The position numbers were made by a program, and so were the translations under genes. A stretch of 64,000 bases of DNA from Girardinichthys multiradiatus (lineage: Eukaryota > Chordata > Actinopteri > Cyprinodontiformes > Goodeidae), in contig NC_061800.1 in assembly GCF_021462225.1 (NCBI RefSeq), positions 6,458,501 to 6,522,500 of the forward strand, given 5' to 3'. Numbering within the stretch: position 1 is the stretch's first letter; the number at the start of each line of letters is the position of its first letter. Shown here piece by piece: positions 10,991 through 22,033 of this stretch. The notes under the pieces were generated by a model. That model saw nothing but the letters and a program-made list of their open reading frames with translations. It did not search any database and was not told the origin of the DNA.

Positions 10991-12143
10991 GGAATCGCTT
11001 CAAGGCCAACCGATAGTGCTTCTCCATGGCCTCACCGAACTCCTCCCAGGCCCGAGTTCTTGCCTGTGCCACAGCCCGGGCCGCAGCACGCTTGGCCTCA
11101 CAGTACCCGTCAGCCACCTCAGGAGTCCCACATGCCAACCACAGCCGATAGGACTCCTTCTTCAGCTTGACAGCATCCCTTACTGCCAGTGCCCACCACC
11201 GGATTCGGGGATTTCCACAGCAACAGGCACCACAGACCTTACGGCCGCAGCTACGGGCAGCAGCATCGACAATAGATGCGGAGAACATGGTGCACTCGGA
11301 CTCTATGTCTCCAACATCCCCCGGAATCTGGTCAAAGCTCTCCCGGAGGTGGGAGTTGAATACGTCGCTGGCCGAGAGCTCTGCCGGATGTTCCCAGCAG
11401 ACCCTTACTATGGGCTTGGGCCTGCCAAGTCTGTCCGGCTTTCTCCTCTTCCAGCGGATCCAACTCACCACCACGTGGTGATCAGTGAACAGTTCAGCCC
11501 CTCTCTTCACCCGAGTGTCCAAAACCTGCGGCCGAAGGTCTGACGATACGACAACAAAGTCGATCATCGACCTCCTGCCTAGGGTGTCCTGGTGCCAAGT
11601 GCACTGATGGACACCCTTATGCTTGAACATGGTGTTCATTATGGACAATCCGTGACTAGCACGGAAGTCCAATAACAAAACACCACTCGGATTCATATCG
11701 GGGAGGCCATTCCTCCCGATCACGCCTCTCCAGGTGTCACTGTCGTTTCTCACGTGGGCGTTGAAGTCCCCCAGCAAATTAAACCCCAACACGAGACGGC
11801 TGAGCTGGGGGGCAACAAGCAAACCCACCCCAGCCCGCCGCCTTTCCCCTTGGGCCACTCCAGAGTAGAAGAGAGTCCAGGCCTTCTCAAGGAGATGGAT
11901 TCCAGAGCCCATGCTGTGCGTGGAGGCGAGTCCAACTATTTCTAGTCGATATCTCTCGACCTCCCACGCAAGCTCAAGCTTCTTACCCACTAGCGAGGTG
12001 ACTTTCCATATGCCTAGAGCCAGCCAAAGCATCCGGAGATCGGGCTGTCGAGGTCTCCACCTTCGTCTGCAGCCCAATCCTCTTTGCACCGGTCCCTCAT
12101 GGTTCCCCCTGCAGGTGGTGGGCCCACTGGGGGATGGCCTCAC
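10959..12143 (-). pseudogene. Rex3 endonuclease region with internal deletion
   Basis: An open frame of 394 codons on the minus strand. Residues about 100-130 hold [14 protein letters not shown], followed almost at once by [18 protein letters not shown] and later [20 protein letters not shown] and [10 protein letters not shown]. These are endonuclease/exonuclease/phosphatase-fold motifs, including the terminal DH pair. The junction [14 protein letters not shown] near 11775-11800 is too short compared with the family: a block between the early conserved segment and the GDFNAH motif is missing while the frame stays open. In an active element this domain nicks target DNA to prime reverse transcription. 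Confidence 0.85.
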
Positions 12144-12305
12144 ATCTCTCGTTTGGGTTGGCCCGGCCGGGTCCTGCGAGGAGCAACCCAGCCACCAGGC
12201 GCTCTCTGACGAGCCCCGACCTCAGGCCTGGCTCCAGGGTGGGACCCTGGCTCAGCCGTACCGAGCGACGTCATGTGTGATTTTATGATCCTCATGAAGG
12301 TGTCT

Positions 12306-12316
12306 TGATGCTTTTA
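12306..12316. repeat. right target-site duplication of Rex3
   Basis: Exact copy of the 11-bp sequence at 9410-9420. It fixes the 5-prime boundary of the insertion at about 12305. Confidence 0.85.
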
Positions 12317-13101
12317 GTCTGCTTCTGTAAACTCCAAATGAGCATTTTTCAAAACCACATCTAATTTATTTATAGATGTCTAGACTGAATTAAGTGTAAA
12401 AGTGAACATTTGGTAGATTAACAATTCAAGTTCCAGACATGTAATAGATTGCTACATTTAAGATGAAGTTAATATCAGTGAAGCCAAAGAAAACTTTATT
12501 ATGACCACAAGAAAAAACTCTGTTAGAAAACTCTGCCTTGCCTTATCACTATGCTGTTATACTCTTATCACAGCTTGCTGTCTGTGATATTAAGAAAACA
12601 ACGCACAGCCTGTACAGCACAAATATTTAATGACACTTTAGAATAAATACATTGTTTCCTTCCACCATTAAATGGACAAGGTATATCTTGTCATATTTAC
12701 CACTATTTTCTCAATGTCTGCAAAACTAATAGAAATGACTCATTGGATTAACTCAATTTAATTTATGGCAGTTTTTCCATCCAATAAATTTGTGCTAGCT
12801 GAACCAAATCCACATACAAGGGCACAGTGTAATTTAATTGAGTCAGTTAAACAAATTGTGTTACCTTTAAAAGGAAATAATCACATACACCAAGTGTGAA
12901 ATATTTTGGTTGTTTGAACTCAATATAACTTAATTCTGTTGAGCTACACTCAGAAAAAAAAACTTGTTCACAGAACGTGATCAAATAATGGAAAGAATTT
13001 CCACGTATATAAAATGCAAAAAACAATTTTGTTTAGTGACCTCAATCTATTTGTGTTGGGCGGACATGACATACTTGGTTTACTGTAACACAATTGTTAA
13101 G
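12317..13101. other. AT-rich non-coding sequence
   Basis: The stretch 12720-12960 contains several AACTCAAT/TTAATT and GTTGAGC-like words, and ends with ACACTCAGAAAAAA. It recalls AT-rich non-autonomous fish transposons, but no paired terminal repeat could be confirmed. No gene is visible. Confidence 0.35.
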
Positions 13102-14033
13102 TATGGGGTAAGAACGCTGTCAAAAACAATGTGTATGTAAAGACAAAATGTGTGCATATTAGTCAATAGTTGTGCATAAGTAAAATCCAAAAGAGGTATT
13201 GTATATTTTCACTATAAGAATACAAAATAAAATGTTACAGCTTCAAGAAATTACAAAGACAAAGTTCAAGTTTATAGTTGTGGTTTATTCTTTATAAATA
13301 CAATATGCTACAGTTTGTGAATAGGATTTCTTTTCTATGAGAATATGACAGACCAAGAGCATATATTAATGACATTAAGACATATATACACTTTTTAACA
13401 TTACCTGGCTTTGTACCGTAGTTTCTTGGTCCGTCATCTTGGCGCTAGTGCTGCTTCTTCTTCTTCTGCGGGCGGCACACAACAAATTCAGAGGTGCATA
13501 GTGCCACCTCCTGTACATCATTGTATAACTCCACCCACTATATTCTATGTTTTAGTTTTGTATTTCATAAAAATAAGAACAATGCTCTATTGATAATACT
13601 CTTGATTTCCCCCCCTATCTTCCATCTGTTCCTAATTTTCCTTTTAGACTGAATTATCTCCCATTACCTTTTTCAGTCATCCAATCCCGGCACTACGTGA
13701 GGAGTGTGACAGCGCATGCGCAACTAACTCTGTGCTCCACTAACCCGCCTGAGATCACGTGACGCCAAGTCGCTGATGTAAATTTGTATTCTCATAGAAA
13801 AGAAATTGTATTCACAAACTGTTATAGCATATTGTATTCATAAAGAATAAACTACAACTGTAAACTTGAACTTTATGTTTGTAATTTCTTGAAGCTGTAA
13901 CATTTTATTTTGTATTCTTATAAAGAAAATATACAATACCTCTTTTGGATTTTACTTATGCACAACTATTGACTAATATGCACACATTTCCGTCTTTAAA
14001 TACACATTGTTTTTGACAGCGTTCTTACCCCAT
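13102..14033. mobile_element. element with ~245-bp inverted arms, family unassigned
   Basis: The left arm (about 13102-13348, starting TATGGGGTAAGAACGCTGTC) and the right arm (about 13785-14033, ending GACAGCGTTCTTACCCCAT) are imperfect reverse complements over nearly their whole length. The core of about 435 bp (13349-13784) has no open frame of note and includes a GC-richer patch (CGCATGCGCAAC, CACGTGACGCC) and a CTTCTTCTTCTTC run. GTTAAG occurs just outside both arms (13096-13101 and 14035-14040) and may be a 6-bp TSD. The structure fits a fold-back or MITE-type DNA element with no coding capacity. Confidence 0.75.
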
Positions 14034-14847
14034 GGTTAAGGTTCAAGCCAACCAGATGTGTGAGTGTAAATGTTATGAACTAACACAACTTCCTTAAGCT
14101 GTTTAAACGTACACGAGATACTAATGAGTTACTTACTTTCATAGATTAGTTGTTTCTTTATAATAATGCAGTGTACATTTTAATTGTGCTACATTTCTAA
14201 CACAATTACTGCTTACAGAATTATTTTTTCTGGTGTTCCACAGACAACCACAAAGTGGCAATTTTGTCATGGTATTTTTAAATACACAAAGTAAACCCAA
14301 CAAGTCTTCATGCCAACTACCTCACTCATGGTTTCTCTGCAGAGCAGTCTAAAAACAAAACCAGCCCATAATGAACACATAAAGATGGGAAACAACAACA
14401 GACTAACACACTAAAAGAATAATGCTAAACAAGCTAACAAATGATTAACAATGACCTTGAACTCTAACCATAATCCTTTTCCAGAATCAAATGACAGACA
14501 GTTACCTGCAGCAGCATGCTACAATAAAGCTTACAGGCTAAGACTTCAGTGTCCAATAGGTCTGTACATTATGTTTGTTTAAAGAAAAACACCTATGAAC
14601 ATTTCTTAAGACTGGATTCTTGGATTCTGGTCAGGTAGCCATAAAAGGTCAAGTGGCTATTAAGAAATCAGTTTACAATGTACATCACACATTACTGCCA
14701 CCTACTGTTTTGGAGGTGTAAGCAGACATTATTAGCAATCTTAACCCAATAGAATTAAGTTGTTTTAACAAAAGTTATTCCAGTAAATTTTACATTGTTG
14801 TATTTTAAGCTAAAACTGCATGTTTTAAATATGTTCAAAGACAGAAC

Positions 14848-14950
14848 ATGATTTATTAAGTAGAAGCTACATGTTAGACTTATGATTTTATTAAGTAGAA
14901 GCTACTTGTTAGACTTATGATTTTATTAAGTAGAAGCTACTTGTTAGACT
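14848..14950. repeat. 35-bp tandem repeat, about 3 copies
   Basis: Units with the core TTATTAAGTAGAAGCTAC followed by TTGTTAGACT repeat at 14881-14915 and 14916-14950. A slightly shorter first unit, with ATGTTAGACT, precedes them. The two complete units are identical, so the expansion is recent. Confidence 0.9.
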
Positions 14951-16270
14951 TAAGGTAACAGACACCCAGTTTTCTTTTTTTGTGTGTATATTTGTCCCTG
15001 CGTTGAATTAGGTTATTTATGTTCAACTAACTCATACAATTTAAATAACCTAAGGACAAATGAATTTGTTTGATCAACTCAGTTTTATTAACTTATGAAC
15101 AAACATGCATATCACATCTGCAGATGTTAGTCTTCTTCTTCTTATGATCTTTTTGGCAGTTGGTAAACCAACTATAATGGTGCATTACCACCACCAACTG
15201 GACATTTTGCGAGAATGTTGAAAGAGGGTGGACCGTTATAAAACTAAATAATTTTGTTTTTGTGTAACAAAGACAGTTTCAAAAGTAAATATTTTAAATT
15301 CACAAAATGAATAATAATTAAAGTAAAGCTGAAATGTTACATTTAGGTGGAGTAAATCAAAATAAAATGTTTTGGCTCAAAGAAGGGCTTGAATCACTTT
15401 TGTGAAATGTCTTTAATATGACAACTGACAACCAAGAAAAACATTTTTGCATGATTACAAAATTTTTTTTGGATCTTGTAAATTTTTTATTTTAAGTCGG
15501 TAGCAGTATAAATTATTATTCACATTGAAATACTGTATTTTTCTTCATTTACTTCAACAGGTAGATATTCACCTTTATTCCACATGATGTCCAGAAGGCA
15601 CTGTGTCTTGGCTCATTCCTTTCAATTCTGTCCTAATACCATCGCCTTACTGGGGTGGTATTCATATGACAACCCTTAACAGACTGAAATATTATTTAAT
15701 AAAATATTAAAGTATTAAAAATAAATAATATATTCAAATTCATAATTCAACAGGACCCAGAGCGCCACAGTGGTGGTGATGGCAACATAAGAGATTTGAT
15801 TCAGTTTATTTCAATCATTCTGGTTGTGTTGCATTTTTGTCTGCTGAGGCAACTGGCAGTAAAAGTGTTGGCCCTTTTGCAATCAGTCCTTCTAATTGAG
15901 AAAATTACTTTCACAAAGCTGTGGCATGGAATACCAAAACCACATCTGCCATTTGAGTTTGATAAACTGTAGAGGCTACATGAAATGAAAATTATTGCAT
16001 TAACAGTAAAGAACAGAATATTTTTTTTCTTAAAACACCGTCTCTCGATGTAATTCACAAGAATTTCTTATCCACATCACAATTAGGACCAACACTTTTA
16101 ATCTGAAAACCTGAATGAGATTTGCAATCTGCAGCAAATCTCTCGACCGGGTCTATTTTAGGACAGCCCATGCTGTTTCTAAAATTAAACTGTAAGTGAA
16201 AGTGAAATGAAGCATAGGGTGAACAACCTCAGACTTCTTGGAACACGGAAACTTCTTTAACCTAAAAGTG
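14951..16270. other. AT-rich non-coding sequence
   Basis: No gene or clear repeat is supported. A CTTCTTCTTCTT run occurs near 15130. A minus-strand frame at 15801-16058 has no recognisable domain. Confidence 0.4.
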
Positions 16271-16274
16271 GGAT

Positions 16275-16775
16275 GTTTTGTAAAAGTTTACGTTTTGTTT
16301 TTTCTTTGGGTTTGTTTACATCATCTCCTTCTTATTATTTGTTGAGCCTTTCCTCTGATGAGTATTGTTTATATTCTCCAGGTGGGACTTTATTAGTTCA
16401 TGGTAATAAACTAATAAAGGGCTGTTCTGTTATATCTGTCTTTGTATCTCTGTTTAGTCGCAATCATGTCTTGGTTTCCACTCTTACCCACTGCCACCAT
16501 TATCAGCTTCATTCATTCTACCTGCTTCATACCAGTCAGTCTCCCTGTTTTCAGCTGTTTGTTGCTCTATACTCTTCAGTTCAGTTTGCTCCACGCTGGT
16601 GGATACTGCTTAAATTATGCCAAGTGTGCTTGTGTCCATGCCTGCTTCTACCATTTCATGCCAGACTGTAATTCTCCCCTTCTATTAATTAAACTTTTAA
16701 CTTACTATGCTGCTTATGCGTGCCTGTCTGCACTTGGGTGCACTCCAAGAACCACATCCTCACAAAAAGTTAAAA
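16275..16775 (+). mobile_element. probable gypsy-type solo LTR
   Basis: The segment reads like an LTR: a T-rich start (TTTTCTTTGGGTTTGTTTACA), a middle part, ATTAAACTTTTAACTTACT polyadenylation context near 16690, then CTGCTTATGCGTGCCTG and CTGCACTTGGGTGCACTCC, ending near CACATCCTCACA. The last part matches the U5-like layout at 7.9-8.2 kb and the gypsy LTR ends at 4.8 and 5.9 kb. No TSD was seen, so the exact borders are uncertain. The overlapping frames within it (up to 148 codons) are chance open frames. Confidence 0.5.
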
Positions 16776-17513
16776 TTGACTCTGATACAGTAATTTTAAA
16801 CTTCATTTCAATTAATTTCAGCTCAATTCAGTTCTTATGGCACCACAAAAAAGTCCTTTCAGAACCTAAACAAGTCTATTTCAAATAATTTAGATTGAAG
16901 CTAATTGTTTTCAGTCAAACTCACAATGAATTTTTTCACATTAGCATCCACCAAGCAGTTTTTTAATCTTGCATGTTTATTTTATTGGAAATATAACGAA
17001 ATGTTGTGCTGCTTGGTTTAGTAGAAACATTAAAACACGGTAAGACTATACACAAACAAATCAGTATCTGTTAAGGCTCTGATGCCAAAGAAGTACCCCA
17101 TGTTTTCAGTCTTGTTTTGGTTAAAACATGCACCACATATACCATTGGGTATACGTGCTGCTAACATACCAGCAGTTGTAAAAAATCTGTCCTATTGTCT
17201 GTATAACAAACATTAAGTAGGAAGGGACAAAGGGGCAATTTGACACATGGTCTCATTTGCATGAAAAAGCAGTACACTGTATTTGTTCTGTGCTATAAAC
17301 TCACCTGGCTTACTGCCATGTTGATCAGTAAATAGTTAAATTTTTAGCTATTTGAAAAACTAAGGACAACAGTCATCTCAACCCGTTCCTTTTCAATTTT
17401 CAGTTATAAAGGATAGATTTTAGGGGCATTATGACACTCCTGTTACTGCTCCTCCAGGAGACCCCATGCTCTTTGTTTACATTAGCAAGTGTTGGTAAAT
17501 GGAAATGATCGTT
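16776..17513. other. non-coding sequence without recognised element
   Basis: AT-rich, with no open frame or repeat that I can support. It is the left flank of the DIRS-like element. Confidence 0.4.
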
Positions 17514-17713
17514 GGTTACGTATTGTAACCCCAGATACTATGAGTATAGGCGCAGCCCTTTAAGGCTATCACCAGTGGGTTTATCCCTTCACCCACAGCG
17601 CAGCACTGAAAATTTTAGTCCACGCTTACCTGCTGTGTGGGCCCCACCCCAGTCCATATAAACATATTACAGTCAGAGCGGGGAAACGGCTACCAAATAG
17701 TTTTTTTTCTTAA
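17514..17713 (+). repeat. DIRS left inverted terminal repeat
   Basis: It begins GGTTACGTATTGTAACCCC and includes GAGTATAGGCGCAGCCC. The inner portion matches the reverse complement of 25150-25313. The outer 60 bases are absent from the right-hand repeat, which appears truncated. Confidence 0.75.
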
Positions 17714-17812
17714 AGGGCTGCACCTATACTCATAGAATCTGGGGTTACAGTACGTAACCAACATTCTATTTCGTATAGGCTTCGCCCTTTAAGGCTGTCG
17801 CTAGTGAACTAA
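17714..17812 (-). repeat. DIRS internal complementary region
   Basis: The first half (TTAAAGGGCTGCACCTATAC, continuing to TACGTAACC near 17760) is the reverse complement of the outer end of the left terminal repeat (17514-17560). The second half (CGTATAGGCTTCGCCCTTTA, then CTGTCGCTAGTG) resembles the outer end of the right repeat. This pairing is the diagnostic DIRS architecture used for circle formation. Confidence 0.75.
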
Positions 17813-18241
17813 GGGCGAAGCAGGATGTAGTTTTTGCCTCACTTGGTCCATCCAGACCACAACTGAAGCATCTGCTCGCATATAATGAAACCAAACTCAG
17901 CCTTCTGAATGTGTACGCACTACAAGCGTGAACAGTGAACAGAGAAGAATATCTCTGGTCATCGAAAGGCTGAGATAACAGACCTGCTGCTGTAAATAGG
18001 AAAATGAAGGTTGCGAACTGTAACAGTGTAACGATGAGCAGAGCAGGTCAAGAAATCTCCAGAAGGGAACGTGGAGACAGATCAGAAACTGGATCATGCG
18101 TTATGATGCAACATAACAAACCCCCGTGTGCCACAGGCAACACAAATGAGGAGAATAACCTCTGATAACACGGAGGCTTAATAAAATACAGCCGCAGTGA
18201 CAAAAACAGCAGCAGTCACAAAGCGTGGCTGATAATAAATA
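17813..18241 (-). other. 3-prime remnant of DIRS internal region
   Basis: No recognisable protein motif is left. Together with 22298-22480 this is all that remains between the RT pseudogene and the internal complementary region, so the recombinase part has been deleted. Confidence 0.4.
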
Positions 18242-18285
18242 CACTGCTCAAAAAAATAAAGGGAACACTTACACAACACAATATA

Positions 18286-19545
18286 CAGGGGTTGGACAAT
18301 GAAACTGAAACACCTGTCATTTTAGTGTGGGAGGTTTCATGGCTAAATTGGACCAGCCTGGTAGCCAATCTTCATTGATTGCACATTGCACCAGTAAGAG
18401 CAGAGTGTGAAGGTTCAATTAGCAGGGTAAGAGCACAGTTTTGCTCAAAATATTGAAATGCACACAACATTATGGGTGACATACCAGAGTTCAAAAGAGG
18501 ACAAATTGTTGGTGCACATCTTGCTGGCGCATCTGTGACCAAGACAGCAAGTCTTTGTGATGTATCAAGAGCCACGGTATCCAGGGTAATGTCAGCATAC
18601 CACCAAGAAGGAAGAACCACATCCAACAGGATTAACTGTGGAGGCAAGAGGAAGCTGTCTGAAAGGGATGTTCGGGTGCTAATCCGGATTGTATCCAAAA
18701 AACATAAAACCACGGCTGCCCAAATCACGGCAGAATTAAATGTGCACCTCAACTCTCCTGTTTCCACCAGAACTGTCCGTCAGGAGCTCCACAGGGTCAA
18801 TATACACGGCCGGGCTGCTATAGCCAAACCTTTGGTCACTCATGCCAATGCCAAACGTCGGTTTCAATGGTGCAAGGAGCGCAAATCTTGGGCTGTGGAC
18901 AATGTGAAACATGTATTGTTCTCTGATGAGTCCACCTTTACTGTTTTCCCCACATCTGGGAGAGTTACGATGTGGAGAAGCCCCAAAGAAGGGTACCACC
19001 CAGACTGTTGCATGCCCAGAGTGAAGCATGGGGGTGGATCAGTGATGGTTTGGGCTGCCATATCATGGCATTCCCTTGGCCCAATACTTGTGCTAGATGG
19101 GCGCGTCACTGCCAAGGACTACCAAACCATTCTTGAGGAACATGTGCATCCAATGGTTCAAACATTGTATCCTGAAGGCGGTGCCGTGTATCAGGATGAC
19201 AATGCACCAACACACACAGCAAGACTGGTGAAAGATTGGTTTGATGAACATGAAAGTGAAGTTGAACATCTCCCATGGCCTGCACAGTCACCAGATCTAA
19301 ATATTATTGAGCCACTTTGGGGTGTTTTGGAGGAGCACGTCAGGAAATGTTTTCCTCCACCAGTGACCTGGCCACTATCCTGCAAGAAGAATGGCTTAAA
19401 ATCCCTCTGACCACTGTGCAGGACTTGTATATGTCATTCCCAAGACAAATTGATGCTGTATTGGCCGCAACAGGAGGCCCTACACCATACTAATAAATTA
19501 TTGAGGTCTAAAACCAGCTGTTTCAATTTAATTGTCCAACCCCTG
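18286..19545 (+). mobile_element. DD36E Tc1-like transposon, copy 1
   Basis: The ends are CAGGGGTTGGACAATGAAAC at 18286 and, in inverted orientation, ATTGTCCAACCCCTG ending at 19545, with TA at 18284-18285 and 19546-19547. The length is 1260 bp. It sits close to the left end of the host Tc1. Other copies in the window are at 35565-36487 (truncated) and 55656-56751 (internally deleted). Copies 1 and 3 are nearly identical by eye over long stretches. Confidence 0.93.
18472..19493 (+). pseudogene. DD36E Tc1-like transposase with one frameshift
   Basis: Open for 312 codons from ATG 18472. Residues 1-50 form the first helix-turn-helix (FKRGQIVGAHLAGASVTKTA), followed by a second DNA-binding region and an RKL-rich linker. 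The catalytic triad is D152 (LFSDEST), D243 (YQDDNAP) and E280 (PDLNIIEPLW), with 36 residues between the last two rather than the usual 34. Relative to the copy at 35.7 kb, a 10-base deletion near 19365 shifts the frame, so the final 40 residues (ILQEEWLKIPLTTVQ... to the TAA at 19491-19493) are lost. A cut-and-paste enzyme acting in the nucleus when intact. The spacing fits the Incomer (DD36E) group described in animals. Confidence 0.88.
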
Positions 19546-19784
19546 TAACTCCAAGTAAATCAAACTGTCCACTTAGGAAGCAACACTGATTGACAATCAA
19601 TTTCACATGCTGTTGTGCAAATGCAATAGACAACAAGGGGAAATCTTTGGCAATTAGCAAGACACACTCAATAAAGGAGTGGTTCTGCATGTTGGGACCA
19701 CAGACCACTTCTCAGTACCTATGCTTTCTGGCTGATGTTTTGGTCACTTTTTAATGTTGGTTGGGCTTTCACACTCGTGGTAGC

Positions 19785-22033
19785 ATGAGGCGGACTCTAC
19801 AACCCATACAAGTGGCTCAGGTAGTGCAGCTCATCCAGGATGACACATCAATGCGAGGTGTGACAAGAATGTTTGCTGTGTCTGTCAGCGTAGTGTCCAG
19901 AGTCTGGAGGTGCTACCAGGAGACAGGCCCCAGTACACCAGGAAACGTGGAGGAGGCCGTAGGAGGGCAACAACCCAGCAGCAGGACCGCTACCTCCGCC
20001 TTTGTGCAAGGAGGAACAGGAGGAGCACTGCCAGAGCCCTGCAAAATGACCTCCAGCAGGCCACAAATGTGCATGTGTCTGCACAAATGGTTAGAATCCG
20101 ACTCCATGAGGATGATATGAGGGCCCGACGTCCACAAATGGGGGTTGTGCTCACAGCCCAACACCATGCAGGATGCTTGGCATTTGCCAGAGAACACCAG
20201 GATTGGGAAATTCGCCACTGGCGCCCTGTGCTCTTCACAGATGAAAGCAGGTTCACACTGAGCACATGTGACAGACGTGACAGAGTCTGGAGACACTGTG
20301 GAGAGCGATCTGCTGCCTGCAACATCCTTCAACATGACCGGTTTGGCAGTGGGTCAGTCATGGTGTGGGGTGGCATTTCTGTTGAGGGCCGCATGGCTCT
20401 CCATGTGCTCGCTAGAGGTAGCCTGAATGCCATTAGGTCCCGAGTTGGGATCCTCAGACACCTTGTGAGACCATATGCTGGTACGGTTGGCCCTGGCTTC
20501 CTCCTAATGCAGGACAATGCTAGTGTTGGGACCCAGCCATGGAAACAACATTAAATCTCCAGTACACACTTTTCTGAAACTTTCAAAATAAATTGCATTT
20601 AACTGACTTCCGGCAACTGAGGAAAGGGGGGTAGCAGCAGACTTCCCATGATGCCACTGTCTGAATAAGAGCACCCCCTCCCACTGCTCCTCTGTGGGAC
20701 CAGGATAGGGGAGGACCAGCACGCTAATGTCTCTTTGCTGGCAAAAATACATTATTCTTCAAATGGATCCAAGAGTGGAGTGTCATACGATCATCGATCA
20801 TATGCAAAGTTAAGTACGAATGAAATACTGTCTGTGTATCCGGTATTTCAATTCATGAATGGGGAAATTAAGGTGTAAGAATTGCTTACTTTCTCTCTGA
20901 GGCCTGCAGAAGCAAACTGTCCCAGAGCGGTCTCCCAGTCTGGAAGGAAGACAGCAGAGACCACATCATCGTGGTTACGGTAACGTGCAGTGTAGTTGGC
21001 GGACAGAACGGCCTGTCTTTCATCCATATCCACGGAGGTTAGCTAGAGGCTAACCGTTTGTTCACAGACCAGCCGACACAACAGCCGCCACTCCCCACAG
21101 CTAAGGAGGTTAGCTGTAGCTAACCGTTTAAAGACTGTGGAAGTTTCTTCAAACTTCTCCGCCTTGGACAACATTCCTCACCACAGTTCATGAGGTTAAG
21201 TATTTGGGCAGAATAAAATAGAAAGATTTAGATTGAAATTATCTAAATGTTTTTCATTTTATGAAGTTTGGTTTTGTTTGTGTTAAACTCAGCTATCTTG
21301 GTGCTAGCAGAATATCTGCAGCACACATGTTCAGTTTGTGTTCTGTGTTTGTGTGTTTTTAATGTTAAGACACACTTCATTAAAGGGTGATTTTAAACAG
21401 AAGGTTGATCATATCGCGCCGTCCGCGCTTATGCATTTTAACCCTTTTATCAACGGTAATTGTAAAGGTGTGTGTTTGATTCTGGTGCTAAGCTATTAGC
21501 CTCCTTTGTTAGCTTAACTGCTAACAGCTAAGGACACGTGCTTGCTGCCAAATATTTACCCAGAAAGGTTTAGTTTTCAATCCAGTAAATAATGTTTCCC
21601 TAACATCATTTTACTAAATTTGATAACTAAGTAAACACCATTAAGCCTCATTTCTCCAGAAAGATTTGGCTCTTTCCAAAATATTCCCTTAATAATATTT
21701 CTTCAAATATTATTTCAATAAATAAAGGCAGCTAATGAGACACCATTGAAAATTCATCCAGAAGGTCAGCAGTTCCTGCAAGATGAAGACATTGAAGCTA
21801 TGGACTGGCCCGTGTGTTCCCCAGACCTGAATCCGATTGAGCACATCTGGGAAATCATGTCTCGCTCCATCCACCAACCTCATGTTGCACCACAGACTGT
21901 CCAGGAGTTGGCGGATGCTTTAGTCCAGGTCTGGGAGGAGATCCCTCAGGAGACCATCCGCCGTCTCATCAGGAGCATGCCCAGGTGTTGTAGGGAGGTC
22001 ATACAGGCACGTGGAGGCCACACACAATACTAA
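19785..22033 (+). pseudogene. Tc1-like transposase of the outer element, split by an LTR
   Basis: It begins at ATG 19785 ([20 protein letters not shown]), with a helix-turn-helix. It shifts frame near 19920 and continues to 20520 with [20 protein letters not shown] (first Asp) and LLMQDNA (second Asp). The LTR interrupts it at 20524. The last part, 21767-22033, gives AMDWPVCSPDLNPIEHIWE, with the catalytic Glu, and ends in a TAA. About 22 bases of transposase sequence next to the right LTR junction are absent compared with the family, so an insertion plus deletion destroyed the gene. Confidence 0.87.
20524..21766 (+). mobile_element. LTR of a TGTTGGGACC family, 3-prime truncated
   Basis: It starts TGTTGGGACCCAGCCATGG, exactly at the break in the transposase, and contains AATAAA near 21719-21726. 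It is co-linear with the reverse-orientation copy at 51678-53346: shared blocks include CTTTCTCTCTGAGGCCTGCA, the GATCATCGATCATATG motif and the GCTAGC/CTAACAGCTA-rich middle. The other copy runs about 420 bp further, so this one has lost its 3-prime end. No internal coding region is attached, so it behaves as a solo LTR. The retroelement class (gypsy, ERV or other) cannot be told from the LTR alone. Confidence 0.72.

Larger units (their letters stand above)
9421..12305 (-). mobile_element. Rex3: Rex3 non-LTR retrotransposon (RTE clade), nearly full length
   Basis: A LINE in reverse orientation, with the 3-prime end at about 9421-9480 and the 5-prime end near 12305. It encodes an apurinic-type endonuclease followed by reverse transcriptase. 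Recognition is strong: sequences at 10339-10359 and about 10770-10789 match, from memory, the conserved sites used as standard Rex3 PCR primers, and the protein has the typical C-terminal RIQVAEMSFLRRVAG motif. The element is flanked by 11-bp TSDs. Frameshifts between the endonuclease and RT reading frames and a missing block inside the endonuclease make it inactive. A shorter copy lies at 51.08-51.68 kb. Confidence 0.93.

Noticed and set aside
10821..11543. 240-codon plus-strand frame
   Set aside because: It is antisense to the Rex3 coding region and mirrors its GC-rich codons; the minus strand carries the real motifs.
18372..19385. Minus-strand frames over the DD36E Tc1
   Set aside because: They are shadows of the transposase gene on the plus strand; the same shadows recur at the other two copies.
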